This document shows positions 10,659 to 23,373 of a stretch of 64,000 nucleotides of DNA, in pieces. Position 1 is the first letter of the stretch. Every line of letters begins with the position of its first letter. The position numbers and the translations under genes were made by a program. The notes under the pieces are model-generated. The model did not search any database. It was not told the DNA's origin and worked only from the letters and a program-made list of their open reading frames with translations. Origin of the DNA: Nicotiana tabacum (lineage: Eukaryota > Streptophyta > Magnoliopsida > Solanales > Solanaceae); contig NC_134102.1 of assembly GCF_000715075.1 (NCBI RefSeq), positions 47,439,348 to 47,503,347 of the forward strand, given 5' to 3'.

Positions 10659-12641
10659 TGTTACACCCCATATTTTTATATGTGAAAGTGCGCCATGAAA
10701 AAATTAATGGAAGTTTGGAAATGAAATATTACATCCCGCATTTTCGTACGATAAAGTTTCATCGTAAGTTAATCGACGTAAGTTCGAGAATAAGATTATT
10801 GTAAGATTATAAGAATTATCCTATTTCAAACAAGTGATGAGTAAATTCGTGAAGGTGAGAGGATAAGCAAATCGAAGAAAATAAATTTCGTCGAAGTTTG
10901 ACATTTTGGGATAAAATACGGCCCGAGCTAAAATACCCGATATTTATGGACTAATGCCATACAAGGTACCACATGACCATGATAGTGAGGTGTACAAGGT
11001 GTGCTAAAAATGAGAAATATTTTAAGTAATTTGAGATAATTCTTAATTGTGTGGGTAATTGGTTAATTACCGAGTAACGGAATATTACCTAACTAAATTA
11101 ATAAGTTAGGTGGATAAAGACTAAAATCTCCCCCCCACCCCACGTGGCAGCAAGCCACTCTAAATATATGACTCTTAAGTCATATGGATCATGTGGAAAG
11201 ATTGAGGATATGTGGTTAATCCACCACATAAGGTGCGCCCCACATCAATGTTAACAAAAGACATCTCTCACAAAGAGAGATCATATGTAACGTAAGATTT
11301 TCATGACAATTTTCAGCAAGATTCTCATAAGTATCTTCAACAATAGTTCAAAGACAAATTTCATCTTGGTAGCGTGATATTATTTTTGCAATTCAAAGGA
11401 AAGATTCGGCTACTTAATCAAAATATTGGCAACGTGATTTTGCTATAAAAATCATACGAGACTACGTAATGTTATAGCAACGGGATTTCGCGATTCTAAG
11501 GGAGTACGGTGCAACCTTTCTCAATAATATCATATGTATTTTCCCCTACTTTGATCCGCCGTTACGTGAGTTGTCGCAAAAGACGTGTGTTGGAAGGATT
11601 GTCAAGAGAATCGGTTCAGGTATGTTAAGGCTATCCCTTCTTTCTTTTGGCATGATCAATACGAAATGAGTAAATGCACAACTTCCATAAATCACTCTAT
11701 TCATAGAAGTATTAGAGATGCCTATGTTCTTGAATTCCCATATGTCTTATTATTCTATCGTCTGTTCATGGGTCTCAGAAAATACGTAAGTTGATAAAGT
11801 TTATTTCATGATATTAATTAAAGGCATAATGGTCTTATGACATTCCGAGAGATTTTATTGATGTACTTCTCATGCATTGTATTCATTTACATTGACCCAT
11901 GACCAGATGGCGTTATATACGTGTATACATGTTTATTATATGTATATGGGATATGGAAAAAGGTTACGGCGTTATATACGCATCAACACCTGATCAGCTG
12001 GTATACGTTTATGAATTGCCCACAGTGGCCGAAATGATATGATGGGATGCCCTCAAAGGCTTGATGGTGTTATAAACGTATATACCTATGCATGGTATGA
12101 CATTTATATGCATATGCATGACATTATAAAAAATGATTCACAGATGTCGAGTCTTTTACTCCATGTATCTCTCATGTCTATTATTTACTGGTTTTCATTC
12201 CTTACATACTCGGTACATTATTTGTACTGACATCCCTTTTTCCTAGAGACGCTGCGTTTCATGCCCGCAGGTCTCGATAGACAGGTCGAGAGTCCTCCAA
12301 GTAGGCGATCAACTCAGCGGAAGATGTCGGTGCACTCCATTTGCTCCCAAGTTGCTTGTTTGGTCAGTATGATTTAGATGTGTATTGTTTGGTATGGCGA
12401 GGCCCTGTCCCGACCTTTATGACAATTATATATTCTTAGAGGCTTGTAGACTGATGTCTTGTACGTAAAAGATTGTACGGCCTTGTCGGCCTATGTTTTG
12501 AGTTTATTAATGATCATGTTGGCCTATTAGGCCCGTATGTCACGTGTATATGATGATGTAATAATAAAGTTATGTCACGTTGGTACTCAGTTGAGTAAGG
12601 CACCGGGTGTCCGTAGCCGTCCATCAGTTTGGGTTGTAACA
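10659..12641 (+). repeat. 5' LTR of element C
   Basis: A 1983-bp LTR matching 16799-18787 with scattered substitutions and small indels. Its first 500 bases also clearly resemble the LTR of element H (shared CGTAC...TAAAGTTT, TTTGGGATAAAATACGG, GGCAGCAAGCCAC). That places C and H in one LTR superfamily. Near the R region, CTGCG...CGCAG (12252-12270) can form a short hairpin. Non-coding. Confidence 0.88.
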
Positions 12642-12790
12642 AAAGTGGTATTAGAGTAGTTCTGTCCTAGGGAGTCTACAAGCAGTGTCTAGTAGAGTCT
12701 TGTGTATGGGTATGTTGTGCACCACACTTATAAGCAGGAGGCTACAGGGCATTTAGGACTGTCACTCTTTCTTCGTATTCTAGATCGTGT
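12642..12790 (+). other. Primer site and leader of element C, shared with element H
   Basis: TGGTATTAGAGT at 12646-12657 is a primer-binding site two bases away from the initiator-Met complement. The next 100 or so bases (TTCTGTCCTAGGGAGTCTA, CTAGTAG.GTCTT, GTGCACCACA, ACTACAGGGCATCTAGGAC-like) align almost base for base with the leader of H at 41636-41752. Leaders of retroelements carry packaging and dimerisation signals. Conservation here, in an element without genes, fits mobilisation by H-type proteins; that role is inferred. Confidence 0.8.
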
Positions 12791-15700
12791 GGTAGAGCTT
12801 AGTTGTAAGAACTCAATTTCCTAAACTCTATCTTATTCATAATATGACGATGTCTACATCTAGCTATGGAAGAGTTGAGTCAGAGGAACTCAATTTTTGC
12901 ATCATGCTTATGATAAGTAAATGTAAGGTCTCCAGCAGATCATGTACGCACTAAGACGTGTGATCTTCTGGAAAGGGAGCCCTAAGGCATGAATATCTAT
13001 CCACCCATATGGTAAAAAGCAACGAGAGATTCAGAAGGTAGATACAAGCTTCAACAAGTAAGCATTCTGAGTTACCTTTAACAGTAACAGAGATATATAC
13101 AATTGATCACACCCATTTCAGTTATGCCCTATGGGGGCTGACAAGTATAGTTTAAGAGAAGGACGGGATATCAGGATCCGACTGGGGCTAGAGTAACCGA
13201 AAATGGTGAATGGATTGTTTGTGTTAGTAGACATTTCCGAAGGGTATTGCAAATATGGTAATATATCTCCTTGTGAGACACCCAGATGGTGCACTTTAAA
13301 ATAGTACAACTAGATATGAGTACTACAAAGATAGGCACTGGAAGCCTTGAAGGGATACACATTACCTTAGTGTGGCTCCCGTCCCTAGTAGAACGGGAAT
13401 GTTAGGCAACCCGAAGAGCCAGGGGATGGAGCAAGGGGAGCTAAAAGCAAAGAATATCTTGTTGAAATTTTCTGAATAAAGTAATAGACATAAATGTTAG
13501 CGCGAAATAAGAAGAGAGTTAATAAAGCATTATGAGAAAGATGTGATACATGGACGACAATGGTAGATCAAAAAGATGACAGTATTACAGAGTCTATACT
13601 CAAGTGAAAGAAAATACGAGAGGTGACAGGCCTTGAGACAACAAAAGAGTATAGGCCATAAAGTCATATCCTCATTTTGAGAAATAAGTTTGTGACTCCA
13701 ACGCGACTACCAAAAGGAAAAGTTAGACCCCGGAGTAATTAAAAAAAATCAGCATGGACTGATGAACAAGATAAACTAAACATGAACTAGGGACTGAGTA
13801 ATAGTCGGCATCATGAGAATTTCACAGATTGCGTCATGACGATAATAGAATGGACGACAGAAGAATACCCTTTAAAGGTCATTTAAGGAGACGCTTCCCT
13901 AAAGCAAGCAATGTGAGCAAAGTTAAGCTTAAAGGACTGTATGTGCCAGTTGCACTAAGTGTCACCATCGCGAGTAAGGAATTTTGTTATCCATGCTACA
14001 GAAGGATTACCGCAAGGCGAGTAAGGGTCATCGATGAAGTGAAAGAACGCCAAAGATGAAGAGGTAAAACATCTATAGGTAGGTCGTCGTAGCTCCAACT
14101 CTTAGTACTCCCTTAAAGGGGGGGGGGGGAATGTGGAGTGATGTGGTATTAATTCATAATTAAGTGGTTCTAGTAACTATGGATTAATAAAGAAAGAATG
14201 TGATAAGAATGAGAAAGGGATAAGATTTCCCTTATTCAAATCCTATAGATATGCTACGATTCCAGAACAATATGCAAACGCGACGTCAAGGAGAGGAGGT
14301 AAGGGTTCCTGCCTGAGATGTTATTGATAGATAAGGAGCCAATGCGGGACATAAGTTAAGATAAAGGAAATGACCCATGAACGATTACGCAGAATATTGC
14401 TATGAGAGTGAACCAATGAGTAGTTAGTAGTTGATTCAGGAAGAGTCTAATATGGCTAGATAAGAGGATACAGACAAATCAACAGATCGTGCAAGATAAA
14501 TATAGTGAACCCCAACATGGGAAAATTCAGTCTCGCAGATATGACATTGTAATACTTGAGAAATATTTAGATAGGAGTCGGGGTAGTTAAAGGTACCGTA
14601 TGAATGTTATGGAAATAAAAGATACTCTCACTGGGAAGACAGTCAAAACTTCAGTTCAGGAGCAACCCTACAAGCACAAGGGCGTGGAGGTAAATAACTA
14701 CGGATAATTATAGGCGAGGAAGGACATTAAAAGGTCCGTCGAGTATACGATGTAATAAGCTCGTAGCTTTACAAGAGTTAGAGGGTCGTCCTAAGTACGA
14801 CAATAAAAGACTAGCTGAGGAAATAAGGAAGAAGGATTCAACCTAAGCACAGTGACTAAAAGAGGAAATGGTCTTGTAACAACAGTCTCACAACAACATT
14901 GTATGCACTCTATAAGGAAGTGGCACCTAGCGTGGCTAATGAGCAGGAAATGAAACCAAAGTTAATATTCAAGTTCATATGAGTTGCACAAAAATTCCAG
15001 CATGCATGGGAACAAAGATAAGCTAAGCATGCACGCAACAAGGTGGCAGAATGACCAGGAAAAGTAATAGCTTACGTTTAAAGGAAGCTTAGAGGAAACT
15101 AAAGAGTTACATTAACCAAGTCAATCAGGAGTCTGATTATTGGACCCAGAAAATTATAGAAATCGTGATTGAGAATATTGCAGGATCACTCTTAATATCA
15201 GAGGTACAAGAGAGAAAGTACAACAACCATATTCTCTAACGGCCCTACGATAAAGCCAGTTGGAAAAGTACCAGCCTCATAAGAAGTCAGTATAAAGCTC
15301 CCACCAGATAGTGTATGCATCATAGGTGCAAGTATTATAATAGAACTTCGAGTTATGGACGTGAATTATACTTATGTGGAAGGGAGTCATGAAAGGGATA
15401 GAAGGTACGATGCATGATTTTAAGATAGTAAGGTAAAGGTGAACAACGTACGAAATACTCAAATGCAGAAGGTTGTGTATAGTCCATACTTCAGATAGAA
15501 GGCTAGAAGCGTTGGGATTCAGTATCCAGAAATAATAGCGGCATCGTCAGTGGCATATATCTTCTAGCCTATGGTTTCTAGGTATCGAGAGGCCTAGTTA
15601 AGAGAGTAAAGAAGAGTTTGAGGCGATGTGATGTCTCGCTTGATGTTCCAAAATAACACAAGGAAATCTATGGTGCAAGCAAGTTGAAAGAAGGTTACGA

Positions 15701-16785
15701 GTAGTATAACTAGATATGTGTAGGTCGCAAACTAAAGTATGGTAAAGTGACAAGGTTTTAGGAAGACAGGAATAAAGATAAGAAATGGCGTGTGAGAAGG
15801 TGACAAGAATGGATAACTCCTCAGGATTAAGCCCATGAAAACAAGAGAGTTGATGATTTCTATAAGTTATAGAAAGCTCAGTATAGCCTGACTGAACTCA
15901 AAGAAGTCTAAGACTAATGACATTTAGAAGAGATGGAATGCCGCCCTGATAGTACAATGAGGGTATAATTGTGATAGATAAAGGATGACGATTGGGCCTT
16001 CGATTGAGTAATGATTTGATGAATTGTACGAGATTAAAATACCCGCGTAAGGAGAATCACATTGGGATGCTATGAAATACGATTATGGAAGTATAGTATC
16101 GTATCGCCCCCAGGTGGATCAGAAAAATCACATCAAATGTTCCACGATGTAACGTGAGCCCTAGTGATTATGTAAGAGGTTTCAAGTTATCAGTGGTTAG
16201 ATTGTAGATCAATATTGAGGTAAATCAACAATGGATCGACAAAAGTCACAAAGTATGAGATAATATTAGGACGTCATTCTTAAGACGAACAGTAATGAGG
16301 AAGTATTAAACGACTTAGATTTATACATATGGGATAAGCAACGAAAGTAACCTGGAGTTCGGTAGCAGACCTCAGTAACAATAAATCGAAGTAAGAGTTA
16401 TGGTATAGTATGGCCTACTTAGATGTAGTAAAGCTAATGACGCCTAGAGGGACAGCTTGACATAATTTTGTATATATTCACAAAGTGAGGCCTAGAGATT
16501 GGTTAAGAGCTGGAGGAAAGGGGAGAGAAGCGTCGCATAGGTGCACATACAAAGTTAGAGTCGTACAGGCTGCATGATAAAAGGTAGCAACAGTTACGAG
16601 ATTAGAAGAATTCTGACTACAAGTCGTAGTGTGAGAAAGAGGCTTAAAGGAGGGAATGCCCTGGCCTTCGAATTTATTCAAAGGACAGTTGTCTAAATGG
16701 AAAGGAGAATATTGAAGTATTCGCAAGAGCTATGGGTTATGAGAATGATAAGTTCATCAGTCAACATTTGAGGACGAATATTCCA
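12791..16785 (+). other. Interior of element C, no gene recognised
   Basis: Four kilobases between leader and polypurine tract without a recognisable protein. The longest ORFs are 60-82 codons, on both strands, and none resembles Gag, protease, RT or integrase. The plus strand is visibly purine-rich (40 of 60 bases in the line starting 15781). A run of 12 G at 14118-14129, followed by AATGTGG, looks like a second polypurine tract in mid-element. I see no remnant that would say which autonomous element the interior came from. Confidence 0.75.
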
Positions 16786-16798
16786 AAGGGGGGAATGA
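16786..16798 (+). other. Polypurine tract of element C
   Basis: AAAGGGGGGAATGA lies immediately before the 3' LTR, preceded at 16766-16779 by ATTTGAGGACGAAT. The same pair of motifs precedes the 3' LTRs of B, D, F and H. It would prime plus-strand synthesis. Confidence 0.8.
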
Positions 16799-18787
16799 TG
16801 TTACACCCCATATTTTCGTATGTAAAAGTGTGCCATGAATAAATTAATAGATGCTCGGAAATGAGATGTTACATCCCGCATTTTCGTACGATAAAGTTTT
16901 GTCGTAAGTTAATCGACGTAAGTTCGGGAATGAGATTATTGTAAGATTATAAGTATTGTGCTATTTCAAACAAGTGATGAGTAAATTCGTGAAGGTGAGA
17001 GGATAAGCAAATCGAAGAAAATAAATTTCGTCGAAGTTTGACATTTTGGGATAAAATACGGCCCGAGCTAAAATACCCGATATTTATGGACTAGTGCAAT
17101 ACAAGGTACCACATGACCATGATAGTAAGGTGTACAAGGTGTGCTAAAAATGAGTATTATTTTAAGTAATTTGAGATAATTCTTAATTATATGGGTAATT
17201 GATTAATTACCGGGTAACGAAATATTACCTAACTAAATTAATAAATTAGGTGGATAAAGACTAAAATCTTCCCCCCACCCCACGTGGCAGCAAGCCACTC
17301 TAAATATATGACTCTTAAGTCATATGGATCATGTGGCAAGATTGAGGATATGTGGGTAAGCCACCACATAAGGTGGGGCCCACATCAATGTTAACAAAAG
17401 ACATCTCTCACAAAGAGAGATCATATGTATAAGATTTCCATGAGAATTTTCAGCAAGATTCTCATAAGTATCTTCAACAATAATTCAAAGAAAGATTTCA
17501 TCTTGGAAGCGTGATATTTGTTTTGCAATTCAAAGGAAAGATTCACCAACTTATTCAAAATATTGGCAACGTGATTTTGCTACAAAAATCATACGAGACT
17601 ACGTAATGTTATAGCAACGGGATTTCGCAATTCTAAGGGAGTACGGTGCAACCTTTCTCAAGAATATTATATGGATTTTCCCCTACTTCGATCAGCCGTT
17701 ACGTGAGTTGTCTCAAAAGACCTGTGTTGGAAGGATTGTCAAGAGAATCGGTCCAGGTATGTTAAGGCTATCCCTTCTTTCTTTTGGCATGATCAATACG
17801 AAATGAGTAAATGCACAACTTCCATAAATGACTTTATTCATAGAAGTATTAGAGATGCCTATGTTCTTGAATTCCCATATGTCTTATTGTTCTATCGTTT
17901 GTTCATGGGCCTCAGAAAATACGTAACTTGATAAAGTTTATTTCATGATATTAATTAAAGGCATAATGGTCTTATGACATTCCGAGAGATTCTATTGATG
18001 TACTTCTCATGCATTGCATTAAACATTGACCCATGACCAGATGGTGTTATATACGCTTATATATATGTATATGGGATATGGGAAAAGGTTACGCCGTTAT
18101 ATACACATCACCACCTGATCAGCTGGTATACATTAATGAATTGCCCATAGTGGCCGAAATGATATGATGGGATGCCTTTAGAGGCTTGATGATTTTATGA
18201 ACGCATATACCTATGCATGGTATGACATTTATACGCACATGCATGACATTATAAAAATGAAATGATTCACAGAGCTATGCAGACGTACATGTCGAGTCTT
18301 TTACTCCATGTATCTCTCATGTCTATTATTTACTGGTTTTTCATTCCTTACATACATGGTACATTATTTGTACTGACGTCCCTTTTGCCTGGGGACGCTG
18401 CGTTTCATGTTCGTAAGTCTTGATAGACAGGTCAAGAGTCCTCCAAGTAGGCGATCAGCTCAGCGAAAGATGTCGGTGCACTCCATTTGCTCCGGAGTTA
18501 CTTGTTTGGTCAGTATGATTTAGATGTGTATTGTTCGGTATGGCAGGGCTCTGTCCCGACCTTTATGACAATTATATATTCTTAGAGATTTGTAGACAGA
18601 TGTCATTTACGTAAAAGATTGTACGGCCTTGTCGGCCTATATTTTGAGTTTATTAATGATCATGTTGGCCTATTAGGCCCATATGCCACGTGTATATGAT
18701 GATGTAATAAGAAAGATACGTTACGTTAGTACTCGGTTGAGTAAGGCACCAGGTACCCGTAGCGGCCCATCGGTTTGGGTCGTGACA
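16799..18787 (+). repeat. 3' LTR of element C
   Basis: 1989 bp, from TGTTACACCCC to GTCGTGACA, directly followed by the resumed pol frame of element B. It is collinear with 10659-12641. The hairpin arm CGCAG seen in the 5' copy is changed here to CGTAA. Confidence 0.88.
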
Positions 18788-19060
18788 GAGATGGCATTAG
18801 TGAACCCGGTATTCCATGTGTCTATGTTGAAGAAGGTAGTTGGAGATCTGTCAGCTATTGTGCCAGTTGAAACCATTGAGGTTAATGAAAAATTTTCATA
18901 TGAAGAGATTCCAGTTGCCATTCTTGATAGGCAAGTCCAAAAGTTAAGGAATAAAGAAATTGCCTACATGAAAGTATTATGGCGAAACCAGCAGGTTGAA
19001 GAGGCAACGTGGGAGGCCGAGGAAGAGATGAAGAAGAAGTATCCTCACTTGTTTGAATAG
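18788..19060 (+). pseudogene. Integrase C-terminus with chromodomain of element B
   Basis: This is the last part of B's pol, separated from the rest by element C. The open frame reads MALVNPVFHVSMLKKVVGD, a conserved integrase tail. FSYEEIPVAILDRQ follows, then the chromodomain-like end VLWRNQQVEEATWEAEEEM and a stop at 19058-19060. In chromoviruses this domain is thought to guide integration toward heterochromatin by reading histone marks. The segment is undamaged but has no own start and is severed from its ORF, so it is non-functional as placed. Confidence 0.9.
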
Positions 19061-19413
19061 GTGTGTAATCCTTTCTTTTATGAACATGTCGCCTAAGAAT
19101 TTTATATCACTTGTTCAGTTAATGAAAAGGTGTTCCTTTTGTTAATATATTGTTTACATGAGGCCGCAGTTGGTGTTGTTATGAGTTATGTTACATCATT
19201 GGGTTCTATACATGTTTGTAAGATGTGTTTCTGGGACTCTTTGACAGGTGGATAGGCCTAGTTACAAATGAAACTCTTGCGAAATTTTTGAGAATTTAGA
19301 GAGTTAGTTAAATTTGGGGTTGCTAGTGTAGGATATGTTAACTGAGTTGCACAAAATGCTAATAATAGACTCTGATCCTCATTCGAGGACGAATGATCTT
19401 AAGTGAGGGAGGA
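19061..19413 (+). other. 3' untranslated region and polypurine tract of element B
   Basis: Non-coding spacer between the pol stop and the 3' LTR. It contains ATTCGAGGACGAAT (19381-19394), a short inverted repeat seen before the PPT of every element here, and then the purine tract AGTGAGGGAGGA, ending at 19413 just before TGTAAGG. Confidence 0.85.
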
Positions 19414-21828
19414 TGTAAGGCCCCGTAAATAAATTTCCTAAAAACCCGGGTTACGTGATGCCAAACCCGGGTTCAGACTTTTTGGATTGATCATGCGCTG
19501 GGAGTTGAAGGAAAATGTTGGGTAGAAGTATGCATTTCTACGGCCCATTCTGCGGACCGCAGACTGGTCGCAAAGTGGGGTAGATTTCTGGGGCATTTTG
19601 ATGCCCAATTTTGCGGCAATTATGCGACCACATAATTGTTTTGCGGGCCGCATTCTTGTCACATATCCCGCCTTGGGATTTTCCGAAGGGAGGTTCTCCG
19701 GTGCACTATGCGATAGCAGAACCGTTCTGCGATGCATTATGCGATCGCAGAACAGGTCTGCGGGCCACATAGTGACCTCATAACTATTATGCGATCGCAC
19801 ATGCGACCGCAGAACCAGTTCTAGAGCTTCAGTTTTGGGGTTTTTAAACCCGACCCTATTTCGTTAAACCACATCCCATGGACCATTTTGATCATATTTT
19901 CTGATATTTTTAGAGTGAAAAAGAGGGTCCTAGAGGTTGAAGTGATATTCATCACATTGCTCTTCAATTCTCACTTAAAATCTTGAAGATTATCAAGAGA
20001 GGCACCTAGGTCTTCTTCCTAAGAGGTAAGATTCTATCACCCAAACTCTTAATTTCAAAATGTAACTAGAATGGGCCATTAGTAAGGTAATTCATGGGGA
20101 TGGAAGTGCTTACTTTGCATGCATGTGTTCCTAAGGTATGTGGGAAGATTGTGAGCTAAAATAATGATAGAGAATAGGTTGGGGAAAGATGGAATCTTCC
20201 ACAAAAAGGGGCTTAAAACATTGATGCATACCTAGTGTTTGTTAATATGCTCAAATGAGCTAAAACCATGTTCATCTTCCTAATCTTGGTCAAACTTATT
20301 ATATTTCTAAAATAGATTGAAGTTTCTAAGAATTCCGGATCATTTTAGAGTTTGAGAGCTCAATTGAGGTATGTTGGCTAAACCCCCTTCTCCTTAGAAT
20401 CAAACCCCACGGTGTTCATGTAATTGGAGCAAGCTCTTGATCATTATAGTATTGGCGATTTCTAATATGTTTATGTTGAAAGATGTAAGTTCAATCCTTA
20501 TTCTAAATGCTTCATCATGTTATCTTGTTATTTGAGGATGTGTTCAAAATGTGGAATATACACTAGCAATGTTAAGGCTTCATGTCAAGATCAAAATAAA
20601 GGTTGTTATGCCAAATGGTATAAAAAGCCTCTATGTGCCTAAGACTCCCAAATTTCTCATATGTGAATTTAACGTCTTGAATGTGAAGCCTTATTGTTTT
20701 TGATACTAATAATGTTGGAATGTGGAAAAAGAACTTGAATTATGAAATACAGCCTAGCGCCAAGAATAACTTTATAATTGGGGCCACTCGTGCCATTGTA
20801 TTGAAAGTAGGGGAAGGAAATATGAATTGAAATGACTGATTGAATATGGGTGATGTCTCAAATGAGATGGCCTAGCCGATTGGGCCGAGATCGGACTCCG
20901 TGTAAGAACACGATGGTATTGTGGATGAAATTGAGAAAATGGTTGATGTCTCAAATGAGATGGCCTAGCCGATCGGGCCATGATAGGACGCCATGCCACA
21001 TACATGGTAGCATTGTGTTGGAAATTATAATGAAATTATGGTAATATCTCAAATGAGATGGCCTAACCGATCGGGACGAGATCGGACTTCGTGTAAGAAT
21101 ACGGAGATATTGTGAATTGTGGAATATCGGTACTAAAGGTCACCCAACCTAATAATATGGAAATCGTCTTGAAAACGTATATAATTATTAACTCATTGTT
21201 TTACTATCATTTGAAGCCCTTATTGAATTCTTGACTGTTCCTCTTGTATTATTATTCATTCTCTTAAGTTGGTGTTTAACTTTACATACTAGTGTTGTTC
21301 GACGGTACTAAAGTCCCTTTTGCCAGGGGCCTGCATCTTTGAATGTATGTAGATGGTTACATAGCAGACAATGCTGATCAAAAATAGTGCTGCATCCTCT
21401 TGTCAGCGGACTCGGTGAGCCCCATTTCATTCCGGGGTCATGTATTGTACCTTTTGTTTATATTATGATCACTTTTAGAGGTATTGTCGGGGCACTTGTT
21501 GCCGGTACCATCTTTACTCTCTTATGTATCTTTAGAGGCTCTGTAGATACTATGCGGGTTGTGTATGGGTGTTGGGAATGTTAAACAAGTATATGTTGTG
21601 TTGATCACTTGTTTCTCTCAGAGTTTAAGAAATGTGAATTTTTAGACTTAAAGGCGCAATGACTAATGAAACGATTTAGGATTGTATGAACGAAATCCCT
21701 ACTGTATAATTAATGAAATCACGTCTTTTTGGATCATGGGTTAATTGGGCAAAAAGTATCTAACAGGCTTGCTCAGCCGGGTTCACTCGGTTGAGCGCCG
21801 GTCGTGCTTCCCGAGGTTGGGCGTGACA
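19414..21828 (+). repeat. 3' LTR of element B
   Basis: 2415 bp, TGTAAGGCCCC to GCGTGACA, collinear with the 5' copy. The CG-rich block is at about 19545-19815. The 95-bp tandem units start at 20856, 20949 and 21047, so the array has the same copy number in both LTRs. Short ORFs in it are by-products of the repeat. Confidence 0.9.
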
Positions 21829-23238
21829 ATTATTAATTATCATTGTTGAATTAATTGTTCATGTTTCCTCTTTACTTGTTGACTCCCATTACTTCAGACT
21901 CGTTGTTGAATATTATCTCAGTATTATGAGTTAGTCTTATCTAATATCGTGGTTATACATTATTTTCTCATTGTTGAGTTATTTGGTGTTGAATTTGTGA
22001 TGGTGTTGAAGTTGTTAAAGTCGTTAACACGTTGAGACATCTATCTTATTGAGCATTTGGCATTCATTGTTATTGTTGATATTCTTGTATACGTTGTGGT
22101 GGAGCCATGGGCTATTGTTGTGGAAACATTGATATTGTTGTTGTTGGCAAGTTGTGATATGTGGGCACTTGTGGTGCGAATTGTTATTGTGATATGATAT
22201 TGACGCGCATGCGACGGTATAAGGCTTGGGTTATTGCGCATATGGCGGTATAAGGTGGGGCTTATGTGCATGATTGCTTGTAGGGGAACTACGTGAAGTC
22301 ACACTGCGTCATAAAGTGGGCTAAAGTGCGCGTAGCTATTTTAGGGAAAACTGTTTCCAAAATCTATTTTCAAATGTAATGCTCACGCGGCGGCAAAAGG
22401 AAGGATGGTGATTGAAGTTGAGAAATGTGAATACGAGGAGGTACCTCGGTTTTTATTCTTGATTATACGAGGCGGTACCTCAGTTTGATTTCATTATTCA
22501 CGAGTGGTTCTTGCTGTTATTTCATGTTGCAAAGTGTCGTGGAAGGAATATCTCTTGTTTCTCCATTCTTTATCATTGTAGTAGTTGTAGTACGTACATG
22601 ATATTTGTATCACTTTACTTGCTTCTTTTATGCTACTTCTACTGTTGATTTTTCGATATTAGATCATGCTATCATCTTGTTCCGTTAGTTGCTTTCTTAC
22701 TCCCCATTTTATATTTGTATTTTATTTTATACTGTCTATTTCATATCCTAGTAGGTGTCTTGACCTGGCCTAGTTACTACTCTATTGAGGTTAGGCTTGA
22801 TACTTGCTGGGTACCGTTGTGGTATACGCGTATTATGCTTCTGCACATCTTTTTGTGCAGATTCAGGTACAACCACTCGTGCCGGTAGATAGAGATTTTC
22901 CTGCTAGCTGCATTTACCGGAGACTTCAAGGTATGCCTGCTCGGCGTCCGCAATACACGGAGTCCCCTTTCCTTATGCTCAGTTACTGTTGTATTTTTCT
23001 TCCAAACAATGATGTACTAGATATTTTAGTTATTTCATAGTGCTTATGAATCTGTTCCACAGTTCTTGGGAGTCTTATGGTTGAGATTTTTGTTTTTAGT
23101 AGTTATATGAGTTTATCATACTGGATTGATTATTTTGTTATTTATATTTGTTTAATTACTGTCAAATATTAGGCTCACCTAGTCGTAGAGACTAGGTTCT
23201 ATCACGACTTCCTTCAGAGGGAAAATGAGGTCGTGACA
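21829..23238 (+). repeat. 3' LTR of element A, right fragment
   Basis: Resumes LTR A after element B and runs to TCGTGACA at 23238. From about 22030 it parallels 1-1202. An 8-bp hairpin TCTGCACA/TGTGCAGA at 22840-22861 is identical to that at 810-831. The next bases (ATCAGTTAAA) are not LTR, so the element ends here. Confidence 0.82.
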
Positions 23239-23373
23239 ATCAGTTAAATATTTTTAAGAAGTGGTTACAAATTCTATGGGTGGTGCAAAACTGGACACCG
23301 CATGAAAATTTTACAGTATTGTCGGGTAAGTAGTTTCAAGTGCATGGGTATTTGTTAAGGACTCCCATTAAGA

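Larger units (their letters stand above)
10659..18787 (+). mobile_element. Element C: non-autonomous LARD-like LTR element
   Basis: Two LTRs of about 2 kb (10659-12641, 16799-18787) start TGTTACACCCCATATTTT. A degenerate primer site (12646) and a polypurine tract (16786) mark a proper LTR element. The 4.1 kb between them has no ORF over about 80 codons and no gag or pol motif that I can find on either strand. Flanks read AAGAT|G... on the left and GAGAT on the right, consistent with a target duplication with one change, although a T is shared at the left junction. Excising C rejoins the integrase of B: LELPP before it and MALVNPVFHVSMLKK after it. Confidence 0.88.
5718..21828 (+). mobile_element. 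Element B: Ty3/gypsy chromovirus nested in the 3' LTR of A
   Basis: Two LTRs (5718-8112 and 19414-21828) both start TGTAAGGCCCCGTAAAT and end CGTGACA. A primer site, gag, a deleted pol and a chromodomain lie between them. The flanking pentamers are ATTGT (5713-5717) and ATTAT (21829-21833). These are the expected 5-bp target duplication with one difference. Sequence on both sides belongs to LTR A, so B inserted after A. Element C is nested in B's integrase, which makes B look 16 kb long; without C it is about 8 kb. Confidence 0.9.

Noticed and set aside
13829..14059. 76-codon ORF in element C as a relic Gag or Env
   Set aside because: Basic composition only; no zinc knuckle, capsid motif or transmembrane segment, and length is within chance for a 4-kb non-coding stretch.
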